A stretch of 64,000 bases of DNA, from assembly GCF_002150505.1 (NCBI RefSeq), contig NZ_MSSV01000008.1:1-64000 (forward strand), given 5' to 3'. Source of the stretch: Algoriphagus ratkowskyi (GTDB lineage: Bacteria; Bacteroidota; Bacteroidia; Cytophagales; Cyclobacteriaceae). The position numbers were made by a program, and so were the translations under genes. The notes beneath the pieces are model-generated. The model had not been told where the DNA came from, did not search any database, and saw only the letters and a program-made list of their open reading frames with translations. This document shows, piece after piece, positions 25,651 through 34,524 of this stretch. How positions within the stretch are numbered: position 1 is the first letter of the stretch; each line of letters starts with the position of its first letter.

Positions 25651-27654
25651 TTAATCTAAGGGTAATAGCTTACGTGTTTGAATCGTGTAATTATTTTTGT
25701 TTTTAAAATCTTCAAACTCCCCAATCAACTTATTTTTCATGTCTTCATCTTCGACTGGATCAATATTCAGACCGTCAGAGATAACGAAAAGTTGATTGTC
25801 CGATAGAAAATAGTCTCTATTAATGTATTCCATCAGTTGATTCTTATTTCGCATCAGTGGCATAGCTATGTTCGATTGAAACACACGTGAAGTGTCTAGA
25901 ACCTGTCCCATCCATATCGTCTGTTCTGGAAGTTGAATTCCTATCTGGGCTTGTAAAAAGGCTAGAAGGGAAGGGGTAACTTCAAAATGACTAGTCATTC
26001 CCTTAAAATAAGTAGGCTTGTTAATCAAGGAAGAATAAATAATCAAAGGAACATGGAATCTATCAAGTCTAGAAGCCATAGGAATATCGGGCAAGCGGTG
26101 ATCACCTGTGAACACAAAAATGGTATTGGCAAATTCTGGCCTTTGGCTATAGGAGGTGATAAAATCTTTTACAGCGTCATCAGCATAGAGAATAGTCATA
26201 TAGATATCTTGATATGCTCTATATTCAGGTTTTTTCGCTTCAGTAAGATTTAAGTAGGTGTCGAGGTGTTCTTCAAATTTCCTTAAATAGTAATCCCGCT
26301 CAGGCACTAAATAGGGATCGTGGGAGGTCACTGTTTGAAAAATTCCAAGCTGAGGTTTTTCATTACTTTTTGGAAATAAGGATAACCCATTATTGAAAAT
26401 TTCTTTGTCGCCATAACCCCAGGTAAAACCATTAGTCGCGGGCATTTTTTTATATTTTGGATCAAAACGGTTGATATCAATTATTTGTGATACGTCGGCA
26501 TATTCCAAGAATTCCTTTTCGTGGTCAAAATTGACGTCACTACCAATGAAAAAACTAGACTCATAGCCATTATCATGTAATACACTCAAAAAAGTCTCAT
26601 GATGAGGGAAATCCTGATACAACTCCTGAAATCCTCTTTCCCCAAAAGGAAGCCCAGCCAGGAGGCCAGGCATAATTCCAAAGGTTCTTCCTGTAGAGGA
26701 GATTGCATTAGTCCAAACCAAGCTATGAGATTCAAGAGAATCAAGAAAAGGTGTGAAGCTGCCTAGGTAGGCAGCTTTGCCAGAATAGGCCTTTCCTAGA
26801 CTTTCTATCAGCACGAAGACAATATCTGGCGGTGCTGAAAGACTATCAAAATAAGGACTTAGCACATCTGGATAGTCGGCTTTGTGCAAAAAAGGATAAG
26901 AAGGGTCTACAAGCTCTTTTTTGACAAATAGGATATCACTTAGAGATCTCAGGTAGAAATCGAAGTAATACTCATTATTGAACATGAAATAGTCGAACGA
27001 TTGTTCGGAAAGGTATTTAGACTTGTTCAGCTGAATATTGGTTTTGACATCATCTAGTTTGTTGGAATCTCTGATAGGGATAAAATACAAAAGAATCAAA
27101 AACCAGTACATAGTTATAGTAAAGATTAAACCCATTTTTGAGCTGAATACTAGGTACTTATTGGCCAAATTAAAGATGAAAAACAGAAGTACACAAAGTA
27201 CGATTCCGCCTCCAATTGTCAAAAAATTGAGCTGACCGGACGATTGTACGGTAAGAATTATATCTTCTATATTATAGGCATAAAGATCTTTTCCTAGTGG
27301 TAATAGAGTTTTGAGAAAATAGGAGATCAAGGTAGCTTGAGACAAAAGTGCTATGGTCAACCATAGCATAGTAAACCATTTTGCTAATGCAATCGAAACT
27401 AGACTAATTATTACATGAATAATAAATAACAAGCCAAGGAAATAGAGAATCCAATTAAAATCCTCGAATAAACTAAAACCAATTATATCTTGAAAAGTGA
27501 CTCGAATGGAGTGAGAATTGAATATAAGTACCAATTCAACAGCTCGCAATAAAAACATTAAAACAGAGAATATCAGCGACATACTCCAAAAATTACTAAG
27601 AGTAGTTTGAATTTTTGCTGGTAGGTTAGATCGAATTTCAGCCTTTTGGGCCAT
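25651..27654 (-). CDS. LTA-synthase-family sulfatase-fold membrane enzyme
   Basis: The product is 667 residues: five N-terminal membrane helices (about residues 25-205), then an extracytoplasmic sulfatase-fold domain. The metal and nucleophile motifs of LtaS/OpgB-like phosphoglycerol or phosphoethanolamine transferases are present: IVFVLIESLGK (metal Glu), STGRTFGIMPGL (Thr nucleophile) and FTGDHRLPD (Asp-His). Members transfer phospho-headgroups to polymers or lipids. It converges on the polysaccharide operon with about 200 bases between them, and could decorate that product or envelope lipids. The substrate is not deducible. Start: ATG at 27654, 79 bases from the divergent methyltransferase. 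Confidence 0.87.
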   Translation of the reverse strand: MAQKAEIRSNLPAKIQTTLSNFWSMSLIFSVLMFLLRAVELVLIFNSHSIRVTFQDIIGFSLFEDFNWILYFLGLLFIIHVIISLVSIALAKWFTMLWLTIALLSQATLISYFLKTLLPLGKDLYAYNIEDIILTVQSSGQLNFLTIGGGIVLCVLLFFIFNLANKYLVFSSKMGLIFTITMYWFLILLYFIPIRDSNKLDDVKTNIQLNKSKYLSEQSFDYFMFNNEYYFDFYLRSLSDILFVKKELVDPSYPFLHKADYPDVLSPYFDSLSAPPDIVFVLIESLGKAYSGKAAYLGSFTPFLDSLESHSLVWTNAISSTGRTFGIMPGLLAGLPFGERGFQELYQDFPHHETFLSVLHDNGYESSFFIGSDVNFDHEKEFLEYADVSQIIDINRFDPKYKKMPATNGFTWGYGDKEIFNNGLSLFPKSNEKPQLGIFQTVTSHDPYLVPERDYYLRKFEEHLDTYLNLTEAKKPEYRAYQDIYMTILYADDAVKDFITSYSQRPEFANTIFVFTGDHRLPDIPMASRLDRFHVPLIIYSSLINKPTYFKGMTSHFEVTPSLLAFLQAQIGIQLPEQTIWMGQVLDTSRVFQSNIAMPLMRNKNQLMEYINRDYFLSDNQLFVISDGLNIDPVEDEDMKNKLIGEFEDFKNKNNYTIQTRKLLPLD

Positions 27655-27733
27655 ATTTACGCGTTACTTTTTGGGTGAAGGTCCAAAAGATAGGGCAAAA
27701 TAAGGTATCTTCAAGAAGAGAATTAAATATTGT

Positions 27734-28276
27734 ATGGGTAAATCAAATTTGTTATTGGAATTATACTCCAATTTGGGCACTACTGGGGCTTTAACATTCA
27801 GTTCTAAAACATTGGTAAGAAAGATGCTTAACAATGTAAATTTTAAAGGTGCTAAATTAATTATAGAATTAGGTGGGGGAGACGGAAGTATTACAAAAGG
27901 AATAGTTGATAAATTGGAACCTGGAGCTGAACTTCTAGTTTTTGAAATCAGCAAGTCATTTTGTAGCTCAATGGAAATCCTTTTCCCTCAAGATAATGTC
28001 AAAATCATAAATGATTCAGCTGAAAATATTTATAAATATCTAGAAGGAAGAAACGCTGATTATGTCGTTTCTAGCTTACCTTTTAGCTTTTTTTCTCCTG
28101 AATTGCGAGATCAAATTATATTTCAAAGTAAAACAGCACTGACTGCTAACGGTTTTTTTATCCAGGGTTGCTATTCCTATTTATTGAAGAATCAGTTCAA
28201 AAAACACTTCCAAAATGTAAACACCAGCTTTACACTAAAGAATATTCCCCCCGCTTTTGTGATGGTTTGTAAATAA
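27734..28276 (+). CDS. Small class I SAM-dependent methyltransferase (PmtA-like)
   Basis: The product is 180 residues. SAM motif I is IIELGGGDGSITKGI (about residues 42-56), an acidic residue ends the next strand (LLVFEIS), and the motif IV region reads VVSSLPFSFF. Size and the SLPF signature fit the group of phospholipid N-methyltransferases related to rRNA adenine dimethylases (PmtA type), which act on phosphatidylethanolamine. The catalytic asparagine of true rRNA dimethylases is absent from that position, favouring a lipid or small-molecule substrate. It is followed 9 bases later by a DUF3253 gene. Confidence 0.75.
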   Translation: MGKSNLLLELYSNLGTTGALTFSSKTLVRKMLNNVNFKGAKLIIELGGGDGSITKGIVDKLEPGAELLVFEISKSFCSSMEILFPQDNVKIINDSAENIYKYLEGRNADYVVSSLPFSFFSPELRDQIIFQSKTALTANGFFIQGCYSYLLKNQFKKHFQNVNTSFTLKNIPPAFVMVCK

Positions 28277-28285
28277 ATCATAACT

Positions 28286-28513
28286 ATGGAAGTTCTCCGA
28301 TCAGCCATTCTAGATATGCTTCGACGAAAGAAGGACGAGTGTTTTACCTCATCTGACGTAGTACAGCAGATGTATCCTGAGGATTGGGAACAGTTTCTAG
28401 AAGAAGTAAATGCTGAAGCGATGGAATTGTATCGAGAAGGTCTCATTACTATTCAGATAGCTAAAACGGATACCGAAGATTCTCTTAAAATATCTTCTCC
28501 TAAAAATCTCTAA
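28286..28513 (+). CDS. DUF3253 small protein
   Basis: The product is 75 residues. The sequence is helical with a winged-helix feel: ILDMLRRKKDECFTSSDVVQ, then YPEDWEQFLEEVNAEAM and ELYREGLITIQ. This follows the DUF3253 pattern (ILxLL..PSEVA...DWR..M..VR..A..L...G.I). DUF3253 has no firm function that I know of; the fold suggests nucleic-acid or protein binding. It is likely co-transcribed with the upstream methyltransferase. Confidence 0.75.
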   Translation: MEVLRSAILDMLRRKKDECFTSSDVVQQMYPEDWEQFLEEVNAEAMELYREGLITIQIAKTDTEDSLKISSPKNL

Positions 28514-28554
28514 TTGTTAGGTTTCAATATGAAATGCCATCCAAAATTTGATCT

Positions 28555-29133
28555 ATGGATAATCAGTTGAAACTCCCAACAACAGAAATGCCGGTTCCTG
28601 ATGGCTTGAATAGGATCACGCTTGGAGCAGGATGCTTTTGGTGCATAGAAGCAGTATTTCAACGCATTCAAGGTGTACAAAAAATAGTGTCAGGCTATTC
28701 GGGAGGCTTTGTAGAAGATCCAAGCTACAGTGCGATAAGTTCAGGAACGACTGGACATGCTGAAGTAATTCAGATTTACTATAATCCTGTTATCATAAGT
28801 TTGACAGAATTGCTAGAAATCTTCTGGGCTACTCATGACCCTACCTCGCTCAATAAGCAAGGAGGAGATGCTGGTCCACAATACCGATCTTCTATATTCT
28901 ATGACAGCTTGGACCAGAAAAAACTTGCTACCAGCCTCAAAAAGCAATTGGATGATTCTCAGGTTTTTGACTCGCCAATCGTGACTGAAATTTCTACTTT
29001 TTCGAATTTTTATGCAGCGGAGGATAAACACCAGGATTATTACAATCAGCATGCTGGACAGCCTTATTGCCAATTTGTAATTAAGCCCAAAGTAGATAAA
29101 CTAAAGAAATTCTTTGCGGAGCGCTTAAAATAG
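28555..29133 (+). CDS. msrA: Peptide-methionine (S)-S-oxide reductase
   Basis: MsrA repairs oxidised methionine (the S isomer) using thioredoxin. The product is 192 residues, the family's usual size for a stand-alone enzyme. The catalytic motif GAGCFWCIEAVFQ is at about residues 25-37 with the nucleophilic Cys in GCFW, and the conserved VVSGYSGG-like segment reads IVSGYSGGF. ATHDPTSLNKQGGDAGPQYRS (split here as ATHDPTSLN and GGDAGPQYRS) is also canonical. No signal peptide, so it is cytoplasmic. It is not fused to MsrB, and no msrB is in the window. Confidence 0.96.
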   Translation: MDNQLKLPTTEMPVPDGLNRITLGAGCFWCIEAVFQRIQGVQKIVSGYSGGFVEDPSYSAISSGTTGHAEVIQIYYNPVIISLTELLEIFWATHDPTSLNKQGGDAGPQYRSSIFYDSLDQKKLATSLKKQLDDSQVFDSPIVTEISTFSNFYAAEDKHQDYYNQHAGQPYCQFVIKPKVDKLKKFFAERLK

Positions 29134-29273
29134 TATTCGCTATTTTTGTTTAGCAAAACCAATTTCATTCATAAAATCGAGGATATTGAAGGCTATACAG
29201 TGTGTAATGACATTGCACCAGGCGAGATTTGTCACTTTAACTTAGGATGACTTCATAATAAAATTAGATACAG

Positions 29274-30941
29274 ATGAAAAGAACTAGAGCACACGAATCC
29301 AGAGCTGCAATAGAGCGATTATACATCACGATGAGGCATCTCTTTACCAGAGGTAGCTACAAACCAATGGGGATTTCGGGCGAAAGCCTAGTAGATGCTC
29401 TGCGTGTATTGAGTCCTGAGATCTATGGTTTGGTTACAGACCATGAGAAAATCGAATTGGACGGCTTGCTATATGTGATGGAGCGATTGCCAAGAGGTAT
29501 TGAAGAATGTCGATTTGTTCGTTTGATCAGTCGTGAAGGTTATGAAACATCTAAACTGGATGCGTTGGTACCAGCCAAAAGAAAGCGAAACTGTTATCGT
29601 TTGGATGAGCATATAATGTATGTGGAAATGACTAGAGGGCGCTCGGATATCTATGATATTCTGACTCACCTGACATTTTTGTATATGGAGTCAAACAAAA
29701 TCTACAATAACAGCACCGATCCAAAAGGTAAAATTTCCACGAATTGGCTGATGTTGGAAGAATTTGTGCAGAAAGAAGCTGCTGGTGAGGATTTTGAGAA
29801 AGAAGCAGCAAGCGCTTACCTCAGCCATTTGATAGGTAGAACTTACGAAGAGACGCTACAGGCAGTTGACAAGTTTGAAAAAAGCAGTAATTCCAACAGT
29901 CTTTTTTCCATCGTATACCACATGGGCAAATTGGCTCAGGACGAAGTTGTAAAGAACTTGGATCGAGAGATCTCTTTTTCTACAACACTTAGAGAGCGGA
30001 TCGGCCATCACGTATATGGAGAAATGTGGGCACGAAGAATAAAAATTGCACTGGATGAGCATGATCTGCTTAAGCGTCCAATTCATATAATTTCCGCAAA
30101 TCTTCATTCGATAGCCAACACAATTTACGGAGTTCAGTCGCTTGGTTTGAAAAGTTATGAAGAATTAGAAAGTGTGGTGATGGATATTTCTGTCAAAGCC
30201 AAAAATCATAAGGGTGAAGCAATTGATAAGTATGCTGCAAAGCATGGCTTTATTAATCTCCCAGATGAATCAGGTACAAATATCGGTGCTCAGATCATAG
30301 ATACAGCGCTTTTAGAAAAAGACGAGTTGATTCCTGGAGTTGTGTTGCCAAAAGAGAAGGAGAAAAGACCAGTATTTGTGGTTATGGATTATGCCTTTGG
30401 AGAGCAAGCGTATGAGTGCTTTGACGAGCTACTAAAGCCCTACGAGAAGGATGGTAAAGCTATCCCTTTGGATGTGGTTTCCACCTCGATCATGGGAAAA
30501 GCCGGAATCTTATATGGAGGCAAAGGTGATCTGATGATCCCGAGTGCTCACGTGTTTGAAGGAACAGCAGATAATTACCCATTTAAGAATGAGTTGAAAA
30601 AATCCGACTTTGAAGGCTATGGCTTAGGAGTTTATACTGGGACCATGATCTCTGTATTGGGAACATCACTGCAAAATAAAGACATACTTACCTACTTTAT
30701 GGACTCGTCTTGGCAGGCCATAGGGCTGGAAATGGAAGGTGCGCACTATCAAAAAGCCATACAATCGGCCTCAAAAATCCGTAAATCCATTCGATCCAAT
30801 GTGAAAGTACTTTACGCTTACTACGCTTCTGATAATCCACTGGAAACAGGAAGCACCTTGGCTTCAGGAGCTTTAGGAATGGAAGGAGTGAGGCCAACTT
30901 ACTTGATTACCTATAAGATTTTGGAGAAGCTATTTAAATAA
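29274..30941 (+). CDS. DUF6909-like large cytoplasmic protein
   Basis: The product is 555 residues and lacks a signal peptide. The N-terminal half is helical (MKRTRAHESRAAIERLYITM). The C-terminal half alternates beta strands and helices (VFVVMDYAFGEQAYECFDEL, then VVSTSIMGKAGILYGGKGD). Near residue 486 IGLEMEGAHYQKA resembles the MEG/MEA nucleoside-binding motif of purine nucleoside phosphorylases and AMP nucleosidases. It fits a large conserved Bacteroidota family (DUF6909 as I recall it). A nucleotide- or nucleoside-related role is possible but unproven. It stands alone, 140 bases after msrA. Confidence 0.65.
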   Translation: MKRTRAHESRAAIERLYITMRHLFTRGSYKPMGISGESLVDALRVLSPEIYGLVTDHEKIELDGLLYVMERLPRGIEECRFVRLISREGYETSKLDALVPAKRKRNCYRLDEHIMYVEMTRGRSDIYDILTHLTFLYMESNKIYNNSTDPKGKISTNWLMLEEFVQKEAAGEDFEKEAASAYLSHLIGRTYEETLQAVDKFEKSSNSNSLFSIVYHMGKLAQDEVVKNLDREISFSTTLRERIGHHVYGEMWARRIKIALDEHDLLKRPIHIISANLHSIANTIYGVQSLGLKSYEELESVVMDISVKAKNHKGEAIDKYAAKHGFINLPDESGTNIGAQIIDTALLEKDELIPGVVLPKEKEKRPVFVVMDYAFGEQAYECFDELLKPYEKDGKAIPLDVVSTSIMGKAGILYGGKGDLMIPSAHVFEGTADNYPFKNELKKSDFEGYGLGVYTGTMISVLGTSLQNKDILTYFMDSSWQAIGLEMEGAHYQKAIQSASKIRKSIRSNVKVLYAYYASDNPLETGSTLASGALGMEGVRPTYLITYKILEKLFK

Positions 30942-31019
30942 TATGCTCATCTGCAATGATGTTATCAAGCTCAATTTTTTAGACTTGGTGGCTGGAAGAC
31001 TGATGACGAGTGACCGAAG

Positions 31020-31033
31020 TAGCGAATTCGCTA
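31020..31033. promoter_or_regulatory. Perfect 14-base palindrome TAGCGAATTCGCTA
   Basis: The palindrome lies in the 218-base gap between the DUF6909-like gene and a small lipoprotein gene, about 125 bases before the latter. It could be a protein-binding site, part of a degraded repeat, or chance. No poly-T follows, so it is not a simple terminator. Confidence 0.3.
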
Positions 31034-31159
31034 GGGTTACCCGGATTCTTCATTGCTTTTATCTCTGACTGTATGAAAAGCGGATTTGCTTATGGAATAA
31101 AAATCGGATTAAATAGTAGCATACCTTTCTATTATTTCGTCTTTCCAAAAAGATAGAAT

Positions 31160-31504
31160 ATGAAATATTATTTAGCCTTTACAATCTTACTTTTACTTTC
31201 TCTCCAAAGTTGTCAAGATGATAATACTCCATTAAATCAGTTAGAATTCTACTGGGATCAAACCGGCTGTGCTGATCCATGGAGCACTAGTAACAATAGC
31301 TCTAATGATGAAACAAAAGAAGCTGTTGAGGATTACTTAAGAAATGAAGGAGTAATGGGAGCAAAAGTCTTATCGATCACTGGAGACGGTGTCCAGCAAA
31401 TTTGCTTAGCATGTTTTTGCACCACAGGAAAAAGGATATATGTGACAGTCCCTCTCAATCAAAAAAGTAAAATGCTTGCACTGGGCTTTAAGGAAGTTAA
31501 ATGA
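31160..31504 (+). CDS. Small hypothetical lipoprotein
   Basis: The product is 114 residues with a clear lipoprotein signal (AFTILLLLSLQSCQDD; lipidated Cys at about residue 18). The mature part is hydrophilic and holds Cys residues in TGCADPW and ICLACFC, which could bind a metal or form disulfides. I do not recognise a named family. It converges on the GyrI-like gene. It probably sits on the outer or inner membrane facing the periplasm. Confidence 0.75.
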   Translation: MKYYLAFTILLLLSLQSCQDDNTPLNQLEFYWDQTGCADPWSTSNNSSNDETKEAVEDYLRNEGVMGAKVLSITGDGVQQICLACFCTTGKRIYVTVPLNQKSKMLALGFKEVK

Positions 31505-31587
31505 TTTCTATAATGAGATATTTTGTATAAGCTGTCTTAATATACATCTTTCAATTTTTTGAAAAAAATTAAAACTAATCTCTAGAA

Positions 31588-32076
31588 CTAAGCACTTTTA
31601 GGTTTAATGGGAACCCAAAAATTCTCTTCAGAATCCGGGTCATTGTTTTTATACTTTTCTCCCATTAAAGCAAAATGGGGCCTAAGGTCAAGTTCATAAG
31701 CGGAGCTTGGAATCCAGCTTTCCATTATATACTGATACATTGGGGGAGCTTCATTGTCAGTTCCCTTGAAAGGGAAAACGGCATAAAGTCCAGTTGGGAT
31801 AATGAGCTTTTCCATTCCCTCTGGGATATTCTCAAAATCTTCCACTTTCACCGCAGCCCATTTTTCAAACTCTGTTGCTGGGTTGAATTGCTCGAAGAAG
31901 GTCAAGTCTGGGTAGTTCTCTACTGAATACAGCTCGGATCCAACACTATTTTCAATCTCTAATTTCCTGGGCATAAATCGTTTCCAGAGCTTTTGAGTTT
32001 TATTTGTTATGAAGTTCATCTGAATTCTCATACCGACAAGTCTGGTCGCTGGAAGAAGCTGGATAGTTGGGATCAT
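31588..32076 (-). CDS. GyrI-like / AraC effector-binding domain protein
   Basis: The product is 162 residues and consists only of a GyrI-like ligand-binding fold. The opening IQLLPATRLVGMRIQMNF, the central LIIPTGLYAVFPFKG strand and the late YIMESWIPSSAYELDLRPHF segment are typical of this family, which includes the effector domains of AraC/MerR regulators and stand-alone small-molecule binding or hydrolysing proteins. No DNA-binding domain is attached. Its ligand is unknown. The neighbouring SGNH hydrolase gene lies 33 bases upstream on the same strand. Confidence 0.85.
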   Translation of the reverse strand: MIPTIQLLPATRLVGMRIQMNFITNKTQKLWKRFMPRKLEIENSVGSELYSVENYPDLTFFEQFNPATEFEKWAAVKVEDFENIPEGMEKLIIPTGLYAVFPFKGTDNEAPPMYQYIMESWIPSSAYELDLRPHFALMGEKYKNNDPDSEENFWVPIKPKSA

Positions 32077-32109
32077 TAATTTGATTTTCTCGGATATAAC
32101 TTAACTATT

Positions 32110-32763
32110 TCACTTTAGTTCTTTCTCTAAATAACTACTAATCAACTTACTTAGCTTCTCATATCCATCAGCAGTATAGTGCACGTCATCATTCCCGACG
32201 CCATATTTCTGGTGAATTTTGACTGATTTCTTATAGATGTCATTCACTTCCACTCCATGTTTTTTCATGACTAACTTTGCGGCCTTATTATAATTTTTCA
32301 CATCTGAAGTGATTCTACCTGCTTCTTCTCCAGGTACATAAGAAGTGGTTACAAAGATTAATTTCGCATCGGTTTTTGACTTAATACTAGTGATTAGGGA
32401 ATCAAGATTTGCGGCGTATTCAGCTACCGAATAAGTCACCGTCCCATTTATTTTATCTCGATTTCCGTAAGCTTTTGCATCTGGATGTCGATAAGCCAAA
32501 TCCCAGAGACCCCAATTGAACTGGATAATGTCCCAATCCTCATCACCAAGCCATTCCTCTATTTTATCTAAGCCAGTTCCTGTATGTTGAGCATTTCCTG
32601 GATTATGCGTGATTATTGCTTTTCCTTCAAAATGCTTTTTCACAAAAGGTGTGTAGCCTATAGAAATCGAATCCCCAATGATTAAAATTGCAGGTTTTCG
32701 AATACTGAATGCACTTAAAAAAACTAGAAATATGAGAAATGAGACTAGCAAATATTTATTCAT
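32110..32763 (-). CDS. SGNH/GDSL-family hydrolase, exported
   Basis: The product is 217 residues with an N-terminal signal or anchor (YLLVSFLIFLVFLSAFS). The SGNH motifs are present: block I IGDSISIGY with the Ser nucleophile, a block III-like FNWGLWDL (Gly/Asn region), and block V DDVHYTADGY with the Asp-x-x-His pair. Such enzymes hydrolyse esters of sugars, lipids or acyl groups; the substrate is not predictable. It is followed on the same strand by the GyrI-like gene. Confidence 0.88.
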   Translation of the reverse strand: MNKYLLVSFLIFLVFLSAFSIRKPAILIIGDSISIGYTPFVKKHFEGKAIITHNPGNAQHTGTGLDKIEEWLGDEDWDIIQFNWGLWDLAYRHPDAKAYGNRDKINGTVTYSVAEYAANLDSLITSIKSKTDAKLIFVTTSYVPGEEAGRITSDVKNYNKAAKLVMKKHGVEVNDIYKKSVKIHQKYGVGNDDVHYTADGYEKLSKLISSYLEKELK

Positions 32764-32960
32764 TGTTCAAGATAATTAGGTTTGCTCGTCTTTCCCAATG
32801 GTTCTTAATACTTGAATTTCATGGAAAAAATTTTCATCACAGAAATGTAGTTTTGTGAATTTTAAAAACTCATTTGATTCCGAAATTTGATTGGTATGTT
32901 CGCTAGAAGAGTTTGGATTGTTTCATCATTTGACTATCAGCGAAACGGGCCTTCTATAAA

Positions 32961-32997
32961 AAGAAAATGCCATCCTAGAATGGTTAGGATGGCATAG
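32961..32997 (-). terminator. Hairpin terminator downstream of the M20 hydrolase gene
   Basis: TGCCATCCT at 32968-32976 pairs perfectly with AGGATGGCA at 32986-32994, loop of 9 bases. On the minus strand the stem is followed by a T-rich run (AAAAAGAAAA on the plus strand), as expected for an intrinsic terminator of the gene ending at 33016. Confidence 0.8.
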
Positions 32998-33015
32998 TTA
33001 AAAATTGATGATCAA

Positions 33016-34470
33016 TTATTGCAAATTTGAGTGAATAGGAGGTGGGCCATCAGGAATTATCCCTTTGTACACATAGTCACCTTTTGATTCCTTGAATTCT
33101 GCTTTTATCTGGTTAACTAATTCAGGATTTTGAAATAAATCTACCATGGTCATGGATAAGGCTTTGGCTGCATACCCCATTCCTTTATGTCCAATAGACA
33201 TTCCTCCGGCAGCTACCACTGCCCAAGAGTGCCATGGCGTGCCATTTGGTGCAGTCGTCGCACTTAATCGAATTGTAGGAACTACATAGCTGACATCTCC
33301 TACATCGGTAGAACCTCCCATGGAATGCTCATCCGTTTCTTCCATAGGCTCGATAATAGACACCAACCCGATTTGTGGTTTGTCAGTACTTTCCTGAATC
33401 TTTTTAGAAAAAACCTGCTCGTCCTCTGTATAGCTAATTGGACCTAAAGCTTCCAAGTTTTTTTGCAATGCATATGACCCTGTTCGGTTAACCAATACTT
33501 CATGAATCCCTGATATTAGACTCACTTTGTAATCTACATTGGCCAAAATAGCCGCTCCACTGGCCATTTTCTCTACCTGCTTCCAAACTGGTTCTAAACC
33601 ATCTCTACTCGAATCGCGAACTCTAACCCAAATTCTACTGTAATCAGGGACAACATTGACTACCTGTCCTGCATCTTGAATATGGTAGTGGATTCTCACC
33701 GTAGGCTTGATATGCTCCCGGTAGTAATTTATCCCATTCGTATAAAGCTCAAGTGCATCACTTGCACTTCTGCCGTTCCAAGGATCAGCAGAAGCATGAG
33801 CGGCCTGACCAAAGAACTCTACCTGAAAATCAACTAATGCTAAACCTTTTTGTACTGCCGCTTTGGTTTCGGCAGCTGGATGCCAGTCCATTACTACATC
33901 CACATCATCAAATAGTCCTGCACGAATCATCCAAAGTTTACCGAAAAACTTCTCTTCCGCCGGAGTGCCATAGAAGCGCACAGTGCCTTTCAATTTACCT
34001 TCTGCTATCAAATCTTTGATAGCTGCCGCAGCACCTAAGGAGGCTACTCCAAATAAGTTGTGACCGCAGCCATGTCCAGGAGCATTATCATTGAGTGGGC
34101 TTTTTGTTGGCACTTTGTTTTGGGAAAGACCAGGTAAGGCGTCAAATTCTCCAAGGATACCAATTATTGGTGATCCAGATCCATACTCAGCTACAAAAGC
34201 TGTAGGAATTTCGGCAACACCTCGGGTTACTTTAAATCCTAATTGCTCAGCATAATCTGCCAGAGCAGCTGCAGATTGGGTTTCCTGAAAGGCAATTTCT
34301 TCAAATGCCCAGATCTTATCACTTAGATCTGTTAATACATCAAAACGGGTGTCAACCGATTTGATCACTTCTGCTTTGAGTGGATCAGGCTTTGCCTTTT
34401 TCTGAGCAAAAGCACTTCCATTTACTAATAGTGCTGGGAATAGCAAAATATATAAGTAATTCTTTGTCAT
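33016..34470 (-). CDS. M20 amidohydrolase, AbgB-like, exported
   Basis: The product is 484 residues with a signal peptide (LYILLFPALLVNGSAFAQ). It has the M20 dizinc motifs: GILGEFDALPG, GHGCGHNLFG, GTPAEEKFFG and MDWHPAAE. The order and the GHGCGHN form fit the AbgB-type subunit of p-aminobenzoyl-glutamate hydrolase and related amidases, which release glutamate or other amino acids from amides. AbgB normally works with AbgA, which is absent, but many Bacteroidota members stand alone. Its upstream neighbour is gamma-glutamyltransferase, 54 bases away, suggesting shared use of gamma-glutamyl or acyl-glutamate compounds. Confidence 0.9.
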   Translation of the reverse strand: MTKNYLYILLFPALLVNGSAFAQKKAKPDPLKAEVIKSVDTRFDVLTDLSDKIWAFEEIAFQETQSAAALADYAEQLGFKVTRGVAEIPTAFVAEYGSGSPIIGILGEFDALPGLSQNKVPTKSPLNDNAPGHGCGHNLFGVASLGAAAAIKDLIAEGKLKGTVRFYGTPAEEKFFGKLWMIRAGLFDDVDVVMDWHPAAETKAAVQKGLALVDFQVEFFGQAAHASADPWNGRSASDALELYTNGINYYREHIKPTVRIHYHIQDAGQVVNVVPDYSRIWVRVRDSSRDGLEPVWKQVEKMASGAAILANVDYKVSLISGIHEVLVNRTGSYALQKNLEALGPISYTEDEQVFSKKIQESTDKPQIGLVSIIEPMEETDEHSMGGSTDVGDVSYVVPTIRLSATTAPNGTPWHSWAVVAAGGMSIGHKGMGYAAKALSMTMVDLFQNPELVNQIKAEFKESKGDYVYKGIIPDGPPPIHSNLQ

Positions 34471-34524
34471 TTGGTTAGGTTTTAATTGTTGATGTTCATA
34501 TAGGTTAATTTGAGTTAGTTGATC

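Noticed and set aside
27664-27954. Minus-strand open frame of 96 codons
   Set aside because: It lies opposite the start of a clear methyltransferase gene and has no recognisable domain.
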